From NCBI RefSeq assembly GCF_014194695.1, contig NZ_JACIAH010000001.1, forward strand, positions 682,001-746,000: 64,000 bases of DNA, read 5' to 3'. This document shows positions 36,873 through 46,993 of the stretch, in pieces. Each line of letters opens with the position of its first letter. Position 1 is the stretch's first letter. The stretch is from Rhizobium sp. BK399 (GTDB lineage Bacteria > Pseudomonadota > Alphaproteobacteria > Rhizobiales > Rhizobiaceae). The notes beneath the pieces are model-generated. The model did no database searches. It worked only from the letters and a program-made list of their open reading frames with translations, and had not been told where the DNA came from. The position numbers were made by a program, and so were the translations under genes.

Positions 36873-36975
36873 GGAACACTCCGTCTCACGTTGAGAGGAG
36901 ATTAGCGCGGCTTTGTTTCCATCCCGTCAGGGGAAAGGGTAAAAATTTAGAGAACTGACCCGATTTCGGGTTTGC

Positions 36976-38247
36976 TCACGCCTTTTCGCGTTCGATCGCG
37001 CGCCAGCCGATGTCACGGCGGCAGAAACCGTTGTCCCAATCGACCTTGTCGAGCAGCGTGTAGGCACGAACCTGCGCCTCGCCAACGGTCTTGCCTGTCG
37101 CGGTAACGTTCAGGACACGGCCGCCGGTTGCGACCAGTGCTCCATCCTTCAGGGCTGTGCCGGCGTGAAACACCTTGGCGCCCTCGCCTGCTTCCGGGAT
37201 ATGGCGGATGGAGGTGTTTTTGTCGTAGGGGCCCGGATAGCCCTTCGATGCCATGACGACCGTGAGGGCCGGATCATCCGTCCATTCGGCGGACACCTGA
37301 TCGAGCGTGCCGGTGGCGGTAGCATGGAGGAGCGGTAGAAGATCGCTCTTCAGGCGCATCATCAGCACCTGGCACTCGGGATCGCCAAAGCGGACATTGT
37401 ATTCGATAAGCTCGGGGCCCTTGGCTGTTATCATCAGGCCGGCGAAGAAGACGCCGGAAAAGGGATAGCCGCTCTCGGCCATGCCGCGCATGGTCGGCTC
37501 GATGATTTCCTTCATCGTGCGCTCGACCATCTCTGATGTCATCACAGGCGCAGGGGAGTAGGCGCCCATGCCGCCCGTGTTCGGGCCGGTGTCGCCCTCG
37601 CCCACCCGCTTGTGATCCTGGGCCGTTGCGAGCGGCAGGACATGCTTGCCGTCGCAGAGGCAGAAGAAGCTCGCCTCCTCGCCGTCGAGATAGGCTTCGA
37701 TGACAACCTCGGCACCAGCCGCACCGAAGGCACCCTCGAAGCAGTCGTCGACGGCGGCGAGCGCCTCATCGACGGTCATGGCGACGGTCACGCCCTTTCC
37801 GGCAGCAAGACCATCGGCCTTGACGACGATCGGGGCGCCCTGCTCACGGATATAGGCCTTGGCCTTCGGAGCGTTGTTGAAGCGCTGGTAGGCGCCGGTC
37901 GGAATGTCGTAGCGGGCGCAGATATCCTTGGTGAAGCCCTTCGAGCCCTCGAGCTGGGCCGCCGCCGCCGACGGGCCGAAGACGGCGTAGCCTTCGGCGC
38001 GCAGCTTGTCGGCAATGCCGGCGACGAGCGGCGCTTCCGGGCCGACGACGACGAAGTCGATCGCCTTGTCCTTGCAGAAGGCGATGACGGCATCATGGTC
38101 GTCGACATTTAGGGCAATCAGGGTCGCATGCTCGGCGATGCCGGGATTGCCGGGCGCGGCGTAGAATTCCGTCATGAGAGGCGATTGCGCCAGCTTCCAG
38201 GCCAATGCGTGTTCGCGTCCGCCCGATCCGATCAACAGAACCTTCAT
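36976..38247 (-). CDS. purD: Phosphoribosylamine-glycine ligase
   Basis: GAR synthetase, second step of de novo purine synthesis, joining glycine to phosphoribosylamine with ATP. The 423-residue ATP-grasp protein starts [20 protein letters not shown], has the nucleotide region [18 protein letters not shown], the signature [14 protein letters not shown] and the end [12 protein letters not shown]. The ATG at 38247 is preferred over the one at 38262 because an AAAGGGACGG site precedes it. An array of three AAGC-N6-GCTT dyads lies 55-115 bp upstream. Downstream only a small hairpin (ACCCGA/TCGGGT, 36959-36972) is visible. Confidence 0.96.
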   Translation of the reverse strand: MKVLLIGSGGREHALAWKLAQSPLMTEFYAAPGNPGIAEHATLIALNVDDHDAVIAFCKDKAIDFVVVGPEAPLVAGIADKLRAEGYAVFGPSAAAAQLEGSKGFTKDICARYDIPTGAYQRFNNAPKAKAYIREQGAPIVVKADGLAAGKGVTVAMTVDEALAAVDDCFEGAFGAAGAEVVIEAYLDGEEASFFCLCDGKHVLPLATAQDHKRVGEGDTGPNTGGMGAYSPAPVMTSEMVERTMKEIIEPTMRGMAESGYPFSGVFFAGLMITAKGPELIEYNVRFGDPECQVLMMRLKSDLLPLLHATATGTLDQVSAEWTDDPALTVVMASKGYPGPYDKNTSIRHIPEAGEGAKVFHAGTALKDGALVATGGRVLNVTATGKTVGEAQVRAYTLLDKVDWDNGFCRRDIGWRAIEREKA

Positions 38248-38301
38248 GCCCGTCCCTTTCACGTTTCCGTCTGGCGGTTAAGGGGAGAGCGCCGAAAGGT
38301 C

Positions 38302-38362
38302 AAGCGAGAATGCTTGCCCGGGTCAAGCAGGAATGCTTACCGCTGGGCAAGCCGGATTGCTT
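38302..38362. promoter_or_regulatory. Three iterated AAGC-N6-GCTT dyads upstream of purD
   Basis: The dyads are at 38302-38315, 38325-38338 and 38349-38362, starting 23 and 24 bp apart (about two helical turns). Their cores read GAGAAT, AGGAAT and CGGATT. Each is an inverted repeat, and neighbouring arms can also pair as GCTT...AAGC. The array lies between the DUF2207 stop and the purD start, so a purD operator or leader element is likely. Confidence 0.6.
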
Positions 38363-38371
38363 CGCGGGGTC

Positions 38372-40315
38372 CTACCAGCCGCCACCGCCGCCACCGCCAC
38401 CGCCGCCACCAGAGAAGCCGCCCGAGGAACCGCCACCGGAAAAGCCGGAGGATGAACTGGACGGCGGCGCCGGAATGGTGGACGCGATGGTTGAGGCCAT
38501 CGACGAGGAGAAGCCGCCGATACGATCGGAAAAGTTGCCGCTGCCGAAATTGCCGGAATACCACGATGGGGCGTAAGCGGCCGCGGCGCCTGCCGCTGCT
38601 GCGGCAAGCCATGTCTCGAAGGCGCGCGACCAGGGCTTTTCAACGCCGAGCGCCACGGCATAGGGCAGCAGTTTCTCGAAATGCTGAGGCGACATCTGAG
38701 GCGCGCCCGCCATGTTCATGCGGTCCTTCTCGGCCAGCGTCATGTACTGGCGCAGACCGTCGATGCCGTCCATCAGCTTGGCACCGAGCGGGGTCGGCGC
38801 TCCCATGATGAAGACGTAGAGCAGGTTCAGGAGAATGATGCCGCCGATGGCAAAGAGCATCGGCGTTTCGTGGAGTTCGACCAGCGAGGAGAACAGCGCC
38901 AGTGCCAGTGACGACACGATGCTGAAGCCGATGAAGACGGCAAAGGCGATCGCGATCACGGACATGATCTTGGCGCCAAGCGATCTGCCCGGACGGAGTG
39001 ACTTGGCGAAACCGGCAACGAAAACCGAGAGGAAGACGACAACGACGATCGGAATGATCATCAAGGCGATGGTATCGGGCTCCAGCGTTCCGAAGACGAA
39101 AAGGGCCACCAGTGACGCGGCGCTGAGCGCGATGCCGCCCGTCGTGTAGCCGGTATTCGCGTTGTAGTACTTGCCGCGGTGCTCGCGCTCGATGGCGGCG
39201 CGGAAGCTGTCGCCCACCGATTTCACCTTCGTTCCGTTAGCCTCGTCGATCGCCAGCGAGCCCTTGGTTCCCACTGCGTTGAGCAGGCTGGCTTCTCCGG
39301 CTTCCAGCCTTTCTTTGCCAACCGGCTTGTCGGTGCGACGAATGATGATCGAATTCTTGAGGTCGTCCAGCACGACATAGCCGCGCACCGCCAGATTGAG
39401 GGCAGTGGCCGACAGCGCCGTCCAGCCCTGGCCGGAGAAGCCACGATTGTCGATATAGTTCACCAGTGCCGGCGATATGCCGTCGGGCGGATCCCAGCGC
39501 GGCACCAGCACGCCGCGCGCCGGGTCACGGCCGACCTTCAGCCAGGAGCGCGTGTAGTAGAGGAAGACAAGAATGAGCCCGCCGAATCCGAGGAAGTAGT
39601 CGCGGTTGTCGCTCAGCCACCAGCGACGTTCATCGTCGGCACTCGGCGGATTGATCGAGCCCTTCGGCATCTTGACGGCGATCGTCAGTCCTTCCCCGGC
39701 ATTGAGCGGCTGGGTCGTCGAAAACAGCAGTCGCGCCCCGCCGCCGGACACCTTCGCGTTCCTGTCGGTCGCGCCTTGGGGCCCTGTGAAGAAAGCCGTG
39801 TCGGTCGCATTGACACCGCCAGGCAGATTTACCGCGGCCGTCGCCGTCAGGATTGGGAAGATCCAGCCGTTGCCGGTGACATTCCAATAGAGTTCATCAT
39901 GATCGTCGAAGTAGCGGATCTGGCGGTTGGTGCGGTAGGTGAAGACGTAGTCGTGGCGGCCGTAGCTCACGGTGACGTCTTCCGAGCCGGCATAGATGCG
40001 GATACCGCCGCTGATGGACTCGGTATGCCATGGCTCGTCGCGGCCATCGCGCTTCACCGATATGACGTCGAAATCGACGCGGCGGAGACGGCCTTCCGCA
40101 TCCTGATAGGTCAACGGAAAATCGCGGAAGATACCGCGCCGGATACGATTGCCTTCGGCATTGACGGAGATCGTCTCCGTCACCGTCATCGCACCGCTCT
40201 TCTCAAGCGCGATGTCAGAGGTGAAGGCGTCGATCACCTCCGCAGCGATGGCGCCACGCCCCGCAAGCATCAGAAACAGAACGAAGCAAAGGCCGGAAAG
40301 CCGTCGGATCATCAT
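38372..40315 (-). CDS. DUF2207 membrane protein with glycine-rich tail
   Basis: Protein of 647 residues: signal peptide (about 1-24), an extracytoplasmic beta-rich DUF2207 domain ([45 protein letters not shown]), a membrane helix near residue 235, further hydrophobic segments around 400-520, and a C-terminal tail of Ser/Gly ending in a long Gly run and Trp. DUF2207 proteins are commonly paired with LemA; here aroA lies between them in the same direction. Function unknown, envelope-located. Confidence 0.92.
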   Translation of the reverse strand: MMIRRLSGLCFVLFLMLAGRGAIAAEVIDAFTSDIALEKSGAMTVTETISVNAEGNRIRRGIFRDFPLTYQDAEGRLRRVDFDVISVKRDGRDEPWHTESISGGIRIYAGSEDVTVSYGRHDYVFTYRTNRQIRYFDDHDELYWNVTGNGWIFPILTATAAVNLPGGVNATDTAFFTGPQGATDRNAKVSGGGARLLFSTTQPLNAGEGLTIAVKMPKGSINPPSADDERRWWLSDNRDYFLGFGGLILVFLYYTRSWLKVGRDPARGVLVPRWDPPDGISPALVNYIDNRGFSGQGWTALSATALNLAVRGYVVLDDLKNSIIIRRTDKPVGKERLEAGEASLLNAVGTKGSLAIDEANGTKVKSVGDSFRAAIEREHRGKYYNANTGYTTGGIALSAASLVALFVFGTLEPDTIALMIIPIVVVVFLSVFVAGFAKSLRPGRSLGAKIMSVIAIAFAVFIGFSIVSSLALALFSSLVELHETPMLFAIGGIILLNLLYVFIMGAPTPLGAKLMDGIDGLRQYMTLAEKDRMNMAGAPQMSPQHFEKLLPYAVALGVEKPWSRAFETWLAAAAAGAAAAYAPSWYSGNFGSGNFSDRIGGFSSSMASTIASTIPAPPSSSSSGFSGGGSSGGFSGGGGGGGGGGGW

Positions 40316-40352
40316 ACCCCTCGCCTGCGGCGCGCGGCCGCTTCAGATAATC

Positions 40353-41612
40353 TCAGCCCTCGTCGGTATAGGTCACGCCAAGCCCTGCGAGCATGCGCCA
40401 ATAGGCCGGGAAGGTTTTGCCGACGCAGTCCGGATCGAGGATCGTGATGCCCGCGATCTTCAGGCCGGCGAGCGCAAAGCTCATGGCAATGCGATGGTCG
40501 GCGAAGGTGTCGATGTTGGCAGGCAGGCGTTGTCCAACCAGCGATGGATCGGACTGGACAACCAGATCGTCGCCTTCCTCGGCCGCGAGCCCCTGGCGGA
40601 TGTTGTTGAGCCCGGTCGAGACGGCGCGGATACGATCGCATTCCTTGACGCGCAGATTGGCGATGCCGACGAAGCGGACCGGCGTCTCGTTGAAAGCCGC
40701 AAGAACGGCCAAGGTCGGAACAGCATCCTGCATCTGCGAACCGTCGATAACGGCTGGAAGATGCGGGAATTGGGCGATCAGATCATAGGCCTTCGCGTCC
40801 GGCTGCGTGAACGCGCCATTCGCGACACCGAGGTCGATCTTGCCCGATGTCAGCACTTCGGCCGCCCAGAGATAGGTCGCGGCAGAGGCGTCGGGCTCGA
40901 TCACGAAATCTGCTGCCGTGTAGCCGGTCGGCTCGACGCGCCAGGTCACCGCGCTCGTCTTCTCGACCTTGGCGCCGAAGGCGCGCATCGCCGCTGTGGT
41001 CAGATCGATGTAGCCGAGCGCGCCGATGTCCTCGCCTAGCAGTTCGATCGTCACCGCCTTGTCGCCGCCAGCAGCCATCATCAGCAGCGCCGAGACATAT
41101 TGGCTCGACAGGCCGCCATCGATCTGGATGCGGCTCGCCTCAAAACGGCCAGTGCCCTTGACGGTGACCGGCGGGCAGCCGGTTTCGGTCGACGCGTCGA
41201 TGCCGAGCGAACGCAGTGCATCGACCAGCGGACCGATCGGGCGCTTGCGCATGTGCTGGTCGCCGTCGACGACGACGGTGCCATCCACCAGGGCGGCAGC
41301 GGCCGTGAGGAAGCGCGTCGCCGTTCCGGCGTTGCCGAGGAAAAGCGGCACCTGCGGCGGCAGCAGCTTGCCGCTGCCCGTGACGACAAAGCTCGTGTCA
41401 TCCGGCTCTTCGATGATGACACCCATGGCGCGGAGAGCGTCGGCCATATAGCGCGTGTCGTCGCTCTTCAAAGCGCCGGTCAGGCGGCTCCTGCCCTTGG
41501 CGAGACCTGCCAGGAGCAGCGCGCGGTTGGTGATCGATTTCGAGCCGGGCGGGACGGCGCGACCTGTCAGCGGCTTGTCCGGCGGGATGATGGTGAGCTT
41601 GTCTTTACTCAT
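40353..41612 (-). CDS. aroA: 3-phosphoshikimate 1-carboxyvinyltransferase (EPSP synthase) homologue
   Basis: Shikimate-pathway enzyme joining PEP to shikimate-3-phosphate; 419 residues. Family motifs are PPGSKSITNRALLLAGLAKG, FLGNAGTATRFLTAAAAL and LRVKECDRIRAVS with DHRIAMSF. The substrate loop keeps Gly96 but has Phe at position 101 where the E. coli enzyme has Pro. It is clearly different from the CP4-type EPSP synthase of Agrobacterium, so it may be a second aroA. The ATG at 41612 is preceded by AGACAGG. It lies between lemA and a DUF2207 gene, same strand, with short gaps. Confidence 0.9.
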   Translation of the reverse strand: MSKDKLTIIPPDKPLTGRAVPPGSKSITNRALLLAGLAKGRSRLTGALKSDDTRYMADALRAMGVIIEEPDDTSFVVTGSGKLLPPQVPLFLGNAGTATRFLTAAAALVDGTVVVDGDQHMRKRPIGPLVDALRSLGIDASTETGCPPVTVKGTGRFEASRIQIDGGLSSQYVSALLMMAAGGDKAVTIELLGEDIGALGYIDLTTAAMRAFGAKVEKTSAVTWRVEPTGYTAADFVIEPDASAATYLWAAEVLTSGKIDLGVANGAFTQPDAKAYDLIAQFPHLPAVIDGSQMQDAVPTLAVLAAFNETPVRFVGIANLRVKECDRIRAVSTGLNNIRQGLAAEEGDDLVVQSDPSLVGQRLPANIDTFADHRIAMSFALAGLKIAGITILDPDCVGKTFPAYWRMLAGLGVTYTDEG

Positions 41613-41704
41613 TGCCTGTCTTTTCCGTCTTTGCGCGAGGGCCATATCAGGCCACGATCATGCCCTGCTCATAGCAGTTTTTACGCAAAGGCAAATGGCG
41701 GATA

Positions 41705-42256
41705 TCAGAACTTTACCGTCGGAACGGCGCGATCCGCTTCGTTGGTGATCTCGAAATAGTCCCGCTTCTGGAAGCCGAACTGGCCAGCGACAAGGTTGGA
41801 GGGGAAGCTTTCGACCTTGACGTTCAGATCACGGGCGGCGCCATTGTAGTAACGGCGGGCCATCTGGATTTCGCTTTCCATCGTCTCCAGCGAGGTCTGC
41901 AACTCGCGGAAATTTTCGTTCGCCTTCAGGTCGGGATAGGCTTCGGCCAGGGCCAGCACACGGCCGAGCGCCTGGCCGAGTAGACCTTCCGCCTGGGCGC
42001 GGCCGGCGACGTCGCCCGTCGGAACCGATTGCGCCTTATTGCGCAGGGCAACGACCTCTTCGAGTGTCGTCTTCTCGTGGGCGGCATAGCCCTTGACCGT
42101 CTCGATCAGGTTCGGGATCAGGTCGGCGCGGCGCTTCAGCTGCACATCGATGCCGGACCAGGCTTCCTCGGCCATCTGCCGCGCGCGAACAAGGCCGTTG
42201 TAGACAAAGACGGCATAGAGCGCGACCAGAACAATAAGGCCAAGAATTACATACAT
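41705..42256 (-). CDS. lemA: LemA-family protein
   Basis: Membrane-anchored protein of 183 residues: one N-terminal helix (MYVILGLIVLVALYAVFVYNG) followed by the LemA coiled-helical domain (WSGIDVQLKRRADLIPNLIETV, LKANENFRELQTSLETMES, RRYYNGAARDLN and FPSN near the end). Function is not established. A GGGGGA site precedes the ATG. It is first of an apparent lemA-aroA-DUF2207 transcription unit. Confidence 0.94.
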   Translation of the reverse strand: MYVILGLIVLVALYAVFVYNGLVRARQMAEEAWSGIDVQLKRRADLIPNLIETVKGYAAHEKTTLEEVVALRNKAQSVPTGDVAGRAQAEGLLGQALGRVLALAEAYPDLKANENFRELQTSLETMESEIQMARRYYNGAARDLNVKVESFPSNLVAGQFGFQKRDYFEITNEADRAVPTVKF

Positions 42257-42465
42257 TCGCGAATCCCCCGCAACGACCGAAAGTATGCCCGGAGACTATG
42301 CGGGTTACCGCAGATTGTCATCCCGCATTCCGGCCCTCTTTCGGGGCAATCACCGGACGGGGGTAGTGAAAAATCACGATACCGTCGCACCGGCCGAAGC
42401 CCTATTTTCACTCTGCACGTTGAACTGGCGTGCATACGCAAACTGCGACAAGGATCATTCAGACC

Positions 42466-42582
42466 ATGAGCGCGTTTATTTTCCTGCTCAACATACTGGC
42501 CATCGCAACGTACTTTTTCGTCCAGAGCAAGGCTCGTCCGGTGGAACGCCGCGTCGAGATCAGAAGCGACGAGCGCCGCTGA
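42466..42582 (+). CDS. 38-residue single-pass membrane peptide
   Basis: Small reading frame of 38 codons: an N-terminal hydrophobic helix (FIFLLNILAIATYFFVQ) followed by a highly charged tail (KARPVERRVEIRSDERR). AAGGA lies 11 nt upstream of the ATG. It fills the only gene-sized room in the 336-bp gap between lemA and glyQ and ends 10 bp before the convergent glyQ stop. The form is typical of small inner-membrane proteins. Conservation is untested. Confidence 0.55.
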   Translation: MSAFIFLLNILAIATYFFVQSKARPVERRVEIRSDERR

Positions 42583-42592
42583 CTGCCGCTCT

Positions 42593-43552
42593 TCAAGCGG
42601 CGGTTTTCGCCAAGTTCACCCCACCCGCATCCGTCTGCAGGAAGGCCTCACCGCAGGCCTTCGCCAGCGTCCGCACACGCAGGATATAGCTCTGACGTTC
42701 GGTAACCGAGATGACGCCGCGCGCATCCAGCAGATTGAAAACGTGTGACGCCTTGATGCACTGATCGTAAGCCGGGAAGACGCACTTGTGCAGCTTCTGA
42801 TTATCGCTGTCGCCAGGAGCGCCGGCGGCGAGAAGCGCCTGGCATTCCTTTTCGGCATCGATGAAGTGGCGATGCAGCATTTCCGTATTGGCGTATTCGA
42901 AATTGTGCCGTGAATATTCCTGTTCGGCCTGTAGGAAGACATCGCCGTAGCTGATCTTCTCGTCGCCTTCGCGGCCGTTGAAGTTCAGGTCGTAGACGTT
43001 GTCGACGCCCTGCACATACATCGCCAGACGCTCGAGACCATAGGTCAACTCGCCCGCGACGGGCGAGCATTCGATACCGCAGACCTGCTGGAAATAAGTA
43101 AACTGCGACACTTCCATGCCGTCGCACCAGCACTCCCAGCCAAGACCCCAGGCGCCGAGCGTCGGGCTTTCCCAGTCGTCTTCGACGAAACGGATGTCAT
43201 GCAGCAGCGGATCGAGGCCGATGGCGGCGAGCGAGCCGAGATAGAGTTCCTGCAGGTTCGGCGGGTTTGGCTTCAGCAGGACCTGATACTGGTAATAGTG
43301 CTGCAGGCGGTTCGGGTTCTCGCCATAACGGCCGTCCGAGGGACGGCGCGACGGCTGCACATAAGCAGCCTTCCATGGCTTCGGGCCGAGCGCACGAAGC
43401 GTCGTTGCCGGATGGAACGTGCCGGCGCCAACCTCCATGTCGTAAGGCTGCAGCACCGCACAACCCTTGTCCGCCCAATAGTTATGGAGCGTAAGGATCA
43501 GCGCCTGGAACGAGCGCTTCGGGTTCATATGGTCGGGGATTGCTGCAGACAT
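42593..43552 (-). CDS. glyQ: Glycyl-tRNA synthetase alpha subunit
   Basis: Catalytic subunit of heterotetrameric glycyl-tRNA synthetase, 319 residues. Class II motifs include [54 protein letters not shown] and [19 protein letters not shown]. The ATG at 43552 fits the family start, with GGAAG upstream; the frame is open to 43597. glyS is about 11.5 kb away on the other strand. The neighbours in the same direction upstream are a small membrane protein and an S49 protease. Confidence 0.97.
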   Translation of the reverse strand: MSAAIPDHMNPKRSFQALILTLHNYWADKGCAVLQPYDMEVGAGTFHPATTLRALGPKPWKAAYVQPSRRPSDGRYGENPNRLQHYYQYQVLLKPNPPNLQELYLGSLAAIGLDPLLHDIRFVEDDWESPTLGAWGLGWECWCDGMEVSQFTYFQQVCGIECSPVAGELTYGLERLAMYVQGVDNVYDLNFNGREGDEKISYGDVFLQAEQEYSRHNFEYANTEMLHRHFIDAEKECQALLAAGAPGDSDNQKLHKCVFPAYDQCIKASHVFNLLDARGVISVTERQSYILRVRTLAKACGEAFLQTDAGGVNLAKTAA

Positions 43553-43629
43553 GGAACGGCTTCCGAATTCGTACAAAAGTGCGCGGACAGGTGCCACGCC
43601 CGGCCAGACGGGTCAAGGCTTTTACGGCC

Positions 43630-43824
43630 CTACTCGTCCTCGTCCTTTTTCAGGTGGTATTCGCCGGTAACCGGATCCTTGACCAGCGTGCCGATGGCGC
43701 CGGTCTGGCGCTCCTTCTCTTCCCGACGGGATCGTGCGGCCAGTCGTTGCGCGTCGGCGACGAAGCGGCGATAGAGAAGCCAGGCGCCGACCAGCAGAAC
43801 GACGATGATTATCAGTTGCGGCAT
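43630..43824 (-). CDS. Small single-pass membrane protein, 64 residues
   Basis: An N-terminal helix (PQLIIIVVLLVGAWLLYRRF) is followed by a charged region (RSRREEKERQ) and the tail GTLVKDPVTGEYHLKKDEDE. Not recognised by function. It sits 19 bp downstream of the S49 protease gene and about 77 bp before glyQ on the same strand, suggesting one transcription unit. GTLVKDPVTGEY resembles tails of alphaproteobacterial small membrane proteins found beside S49 proteases. Confidence 0.75.
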   Translation of the reverse strand: MPQLIIIVVLLVGAWLLYRRFVADAQRLAARSRREEKERQTGAIGTLVKDPVTGEYHLKKDEDE

Positions 43825-43843
43825 GATGCCAGCCTTTAATCCC

Positions 43844-44704
43844 TCAGAGCCCGTAGCGGCTCCACAATGCTTTCTCCTCGGCGGCGTCGACGAGCCCGGT
43901 TGCGAGACCGGCGCCTGCGCCTTCCAGGTTGGCTGACGATATACCCGGAATGCGCCTTCCGAAAAGACCGCGCGCTGGCATCACCAGTTCGAGCTTGGTT
44001 TTCGCCCCATAGCGACGCTTCAATTCCTGACGCATGTCGCCCAGTCCGTCGATAAGGCCGAGTTCGAGGCCGCGAGTGCCGGTCCAGAAAAGGCCAGAAA
44101 AGACCACATCGTCGTTCTTCAACTTACCAGCGCGCCGTTCGCGAACCATGGAGATGAAGACCTGATGAATCTCCAGCTGAAGGGTCTTCAGGTATTCAAT
44201 GTCCTTTTCCTTCTCCGGTTGGAACGGATCGAGGATCACCTTGTTCTCACCCGCCGTATAGACGCGGCGCTCTACTCCGATCTTCTTTAGCAGCTCCGGA
44301 AAGCCGAAGCCGCCGGAGACGACGCCGATCGAGCCGACGATGGAGGTGGGGTCCGCAATGATCTCGTCGCCGGCAAGAGCGATCATGTAGCCGCCGGATG
44401 CGGCAACATCCTCGACGAAGACAAGAACCTTCTTCTGCTTTTCACGCGCAAGGTCGCGGATGCGGCTGAAGACGAGGCGCGACTGAACCGGAGAGCCGCC
44501 TGGAGAATTGAGCGAGATGGCAACCGCCGGCGCATCCTTGAAGCTGAAGGCCTTTTCGAGGACCTGCGCGGCGGAGGCCAGATTGAGCGTCGGCCGGAAT
44601 TGGCTTCCACCGCTCATGATCGGGCCGTGAAGCCGGACGACGGGGATTACCACGCCGTCCCTACGGAAACGCTTCGGCAGCAACCTCTTCAAAAATCCGG
44701 CCAT
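43844..44704 (-). CDS. S49-family (SppA-like) peptidase
   Basis: Membrane-associated serine protease of the SppA/SohB clan, 286 residues. The catalytic Ser is in [15 protein letters not shown], preceded by the strand [15 protein letters not shown]; the basic residue expected for the Ser-Lys dyad lies in the region [12 protein letters not shown] onward. No long signal peptide is obvious, only a basic N-terminus ([13 protein letters not shown]). AAAGGAT precedes the ATG. SppA-like enzymes degrade signal peptides or membrane proteins; the exact substrate is unknown. Divergent from mntH. Confidence 0.92.
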   Translation of the reverse strand: MAGFLKRLLPKRFRRDGVVIPVVRLHGPIMSGGSQFRPTLNLASAAQVLEKAFSFKDAPAVAISLNSPGGSPVQSRLVFSRIRDLAREKQKKVLVFVEDVAASGGYMIALAGDEIIADPTSIVGSIGVVSGGFGFPELLKKIGVERRVYTAGENKVILDPFQPEKEKDIEYLKTLQLEIHQVFISMVRERRAGKLKNDDVVFSGLFWTGTRGLELGLIDGLGDMRQELKRRYGAKTKLELVMPARGLFGRRIPGISSANLEGAGAGLATGLVDAAEEKALWSRYGL

Positions 44705-44810
44705 TTTCCATCCTTTGCGACAAGATCAGCGAACGTCTTCCATGTATGCAACGGAGCGACAAACGCAATGGCTGCCGCAGAAAACATCTGCGAACCACAA
44801 TTCTTGTTGC

Positions 44811-44831
44811 GAATGACTTGCATTATCATTC
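44811..44831. promoter_or_regulatory. Fur/Mur-like inverted repeat upstream of mntH
   Basis: GAATGA-N9-TCATTC forms a 21-bp dyad 41 bp upstream of the mntH ATG, and its right half CATTATCATT looks like a Fur-family half-site. In rhizobia the Fur homologue Mur represses manganese uptake genes, so this is a candidate Mur box. The match is by resemblance only. Confidence 0.5.
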
Positions 44832-44872
44832 CAATCAGACATACTGGTTGCATCGAAAATAGGCGGACACTC

Positions 44873-46213
44873 ATGGACATCGTAAATCCGAACGCGAAGA
44901 CCGGCTGGCGACACGAGCGCGAAGAGGCATCGCTTTCCGATGTTTACCGTTCGGTCCAGACGCACAAACAGGGCTCGCGCTGGCGCCGCGTCGCTGCGTT
45001 CCTCGGTCCCGGCTACATGGTCGCCGTCGGCTATATGGATCCCGGCAACTGGGCGACTTCGCTCGCCGGTGGTTCGAAGTTCGGCTATGCGCTGTTGACC
45101 GTCGCGTTGCTGTCCAACCTGATGGCGATCGTTCTGCAATCGCTCTGTGCTCGGCTTGCTATCGCCTCCGGCCGGGACCTTGCCCAGGCCTGCCGTGACG
45201 CCTATCCGAAATACGTCTCGGTGCCACTGTGGGCTTTTGCGGAAATCGCCATTATCGCAACCGATATTGCCGAAGTGATCGGCACAGCCATCGGCCTCAA
45301 CCTGCTCTTCGGCATCCCACTAGAACTCGGCGTGCTTATCACCTCGCTCGACGTCTTCCTTATTCTCTATCTGCAGAAGATCGGCTTCCGCTGGGTGGAA
45401 GCCTTCGTGATTGCCCTGCTCGGCATCATCGCTGTATGCTTCGGCGTGCAGATCTTCCTGGCGGATCCGGAATGGGGCGCTGTAATCCGGGGCTTCTTCC
45501 CAACGACCGAGATCGTTTCCAATCCCGAGATGCTTTATCTCGCGCTCGGCATTCTCGGCGCCACCGTGATGCCGCACAATCTTTATCTGCATTCCGGTAT
45601 CGTCCAGACGCGCGCATACGGCCATACGATACCGGAGAAGCGCGAGGCGCTGACCTATGCGACGATCGACTCGACCATCGCGTTGTGCTTTGCGCTGCTG
45701 ATCAACGCTTCGATCCTGATCCTCGCGGCGGCTGCCTTCCATACCAATGGCAAGACGGATGTCGTGGAATTGGGCGAAGCCTCGTCGCTGCTTGCGCCGT
45801 TGCTCGGCCTTGCAATCGCGCCGACACTGTTCGGCATCGCGCTGCTCTGCTGCGGCCTGAATTCGACCGTAACCGCAACGCTTGCGGGCCAGATCGTCAT
45901 GGAAGGCTTCCTGAAGATCAGACTCCAGCCATGGGTCCGCCGCCTGATCACGCGTGCGATCGCCATCATTCCGGCCGCCTTCGTCACCATTTGGTACGGA
46001 GACAAGGGCACGGCGGAACTGCTGATCCTGACACAGGTGGTGCTCAGCCTGCAGCTTTCCTTCGCTGTCTTCCCGCTGGTAATGTTTACGGCCAGCAAGG
46101 CGAAGATGGGCGCGCTGGTCGCTCCACGCTGGCTGAGCGGAATCGCTTATGTGATTGCGGTCCTGATTGCCGGCCTGAACGTCAAGCTGCTATTCGACTT
46201 CGTCGTCGGTTAG
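44873..46213 (+). CDS. mntH: Nramp-family manganese transporter
   Basis: Proton-coupled Mn2+ (and other divalent metal) importer of the inner membrane, 446 residues, about eleven helices. The metal-binding motif is DPGN in [15 protein letters not shown], and the TM6 motif is MPHN in [13 protein letters not shown]. The ATG at 44873 gives the usual cytoplasmic N-terminus; the frame is open to 44600 but overlaps the divergent S49 gene. It overlaps the convergent methyltransferase gene by four bases. A Fur/Mur-like dyad lies just upstream, fitting manganese repression. Confidence 0.95.
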   Translation: MDIVNPNAKTGWRHEREEASLSDVYRSVQTHKQGSRWRRVAAFLGPGYMVAVGYMDPGNWATSLAGGSKFGYALLTVALLSNLMAIVLQSLCARLAIASGRDLAQACRDAYPKYVSVPLWAFAEIAIIATDIAEVIGTAIGLNLLFGIPLELGVLITSLDVFLILYLQKIGFRWVEAFVIALLGIIAVCFGVQIFLADPEWGAVIRGFFPTTEIVSNPEMLYLALGILGATVMPHNLYLHSGIVQTRAYGHTIPEKREALTYATIDSTIALCFALLINASILILAAAAFHTNGKTDVVELGEASSLLAPLLGLAIAPTLFGIALLCCGLNSTVTATLAGQIVMEGFLKIRLQPWVRRLITRAIAIIPAAFVTIWYGDKGTAELLILTQVVLSLQLSFAVFPLVMFTASKAKMGALVAPRWLSGIAYVIAVLIAGLNVKLLFDFVVG

Positions 46214-46989
46214 CGCCTGGCATAGGCCGCCCGGCCATTGTTGAGATCGTCGACGAAGGGGGAGAATTTATGCGTCCCCTCCTCGTGCATGATGAGTGGC
46301 GCGCGCAGCGAAAGCCGCGCGCGCGACCCTTTTATCGCCGTGACCAGGATGCGCACGGCGTTCTCGCCCTCGCGCGGATGGATCGCGGTGACTTCGATGC
46401 CGCCGAAGCGGCGCCCGCAGGCGTCAATGATCTCGGCAATCGATTCCGGTCGCGCGATGAGTGATAGCTGCCCGCCGGGGATCATGATCGCCCCGGCCGT
46501 CCGCACCCAGCTTTCGAACAGTCCGTCCGTCATCGCGTGTGCCTCCGCCTTCAAGGCATCGGGGGTGCGGCGATCACCTGCATCGTTGAACGGCGGGTTC
46601 ATGATGACGTGATGGAAGCTCTCGTCGACAAGGCCGGCCTCATTGCGCGCCTTCGCCTTCAGGGTCACATCCGCTTCAACTACGGCGACACGGTCCGCGA
46701 CATGTGCATTTTCCGGCAGCAGGATGCTGCGGCGCGCATAGTCAGCCATCTCGCCGGAGCGTTCGAAAAGCACGACTTCGGCCCTCGGCAGACGCGACGC
46801 CACGGCCAAGCCGGCAGCACCGGCGCCGGCGCCAAGATCGGCAACCTTGACCGGACGGTCATCGGCGACGAGCGCAGCAAGCAACATCGCGTCCATGCCG
46901 GAACGGTGCCCCCTGCCCTTCGGCTGCAGCACATGGAAGAGCCCCCGATGGAAGGCGTCTATGGTTTCGGCAATATTCCCCGTCATCAT
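46210..46989 (-). CDS. Class I SAM-dependent methyltransferase, TrmN6-like
   Basis: Methyltransferase of 259 residues with SAM motif [19 protein letters not shown] and the adenine-N6 signature NPPFND. It resembles TrmN6 (tRNA1-Val adenine-37 N6) and related YfiC-type enzymes; a ribosomal or other RNA substrate cannot be excluded. The N-terminus [25 protein letters not shown] is typical of the family. Two adjacent ATG codons are possible starts. It begins 4 bp after the DUF2007 gene on the same strand. Confidence 0.88.
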   Translation of the reverse strand: MMTGNIAETIDAFHRGLFHVLQPKGRGHRSGMDAMLLAALVADDRPVKVADLGAGAGAAGLAVASRLPRAEVVLFERSGEMADYARRSILLPENAHVADRVAVVEADVTLKAKARNEAGLVDESFHHVIMNPPFNDAGDRRTPDALKAEAHAMTDGLFESWVRTAGAIMIPGGQLSLIARPESIAEIIDACGRRFGGIEVTAIHPREGENAVRILVTAIKGSRARLSLRAPLIMHEEGTHKFSPFVDDLNNGRAAYARR

Positions 46990-46993
46990 AGAC

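Noticed and set aside
39179..40447. 422-codon frame opposite the DUF2207 gene
   Set aside because: Antisense shadow; overlaps aroA too.
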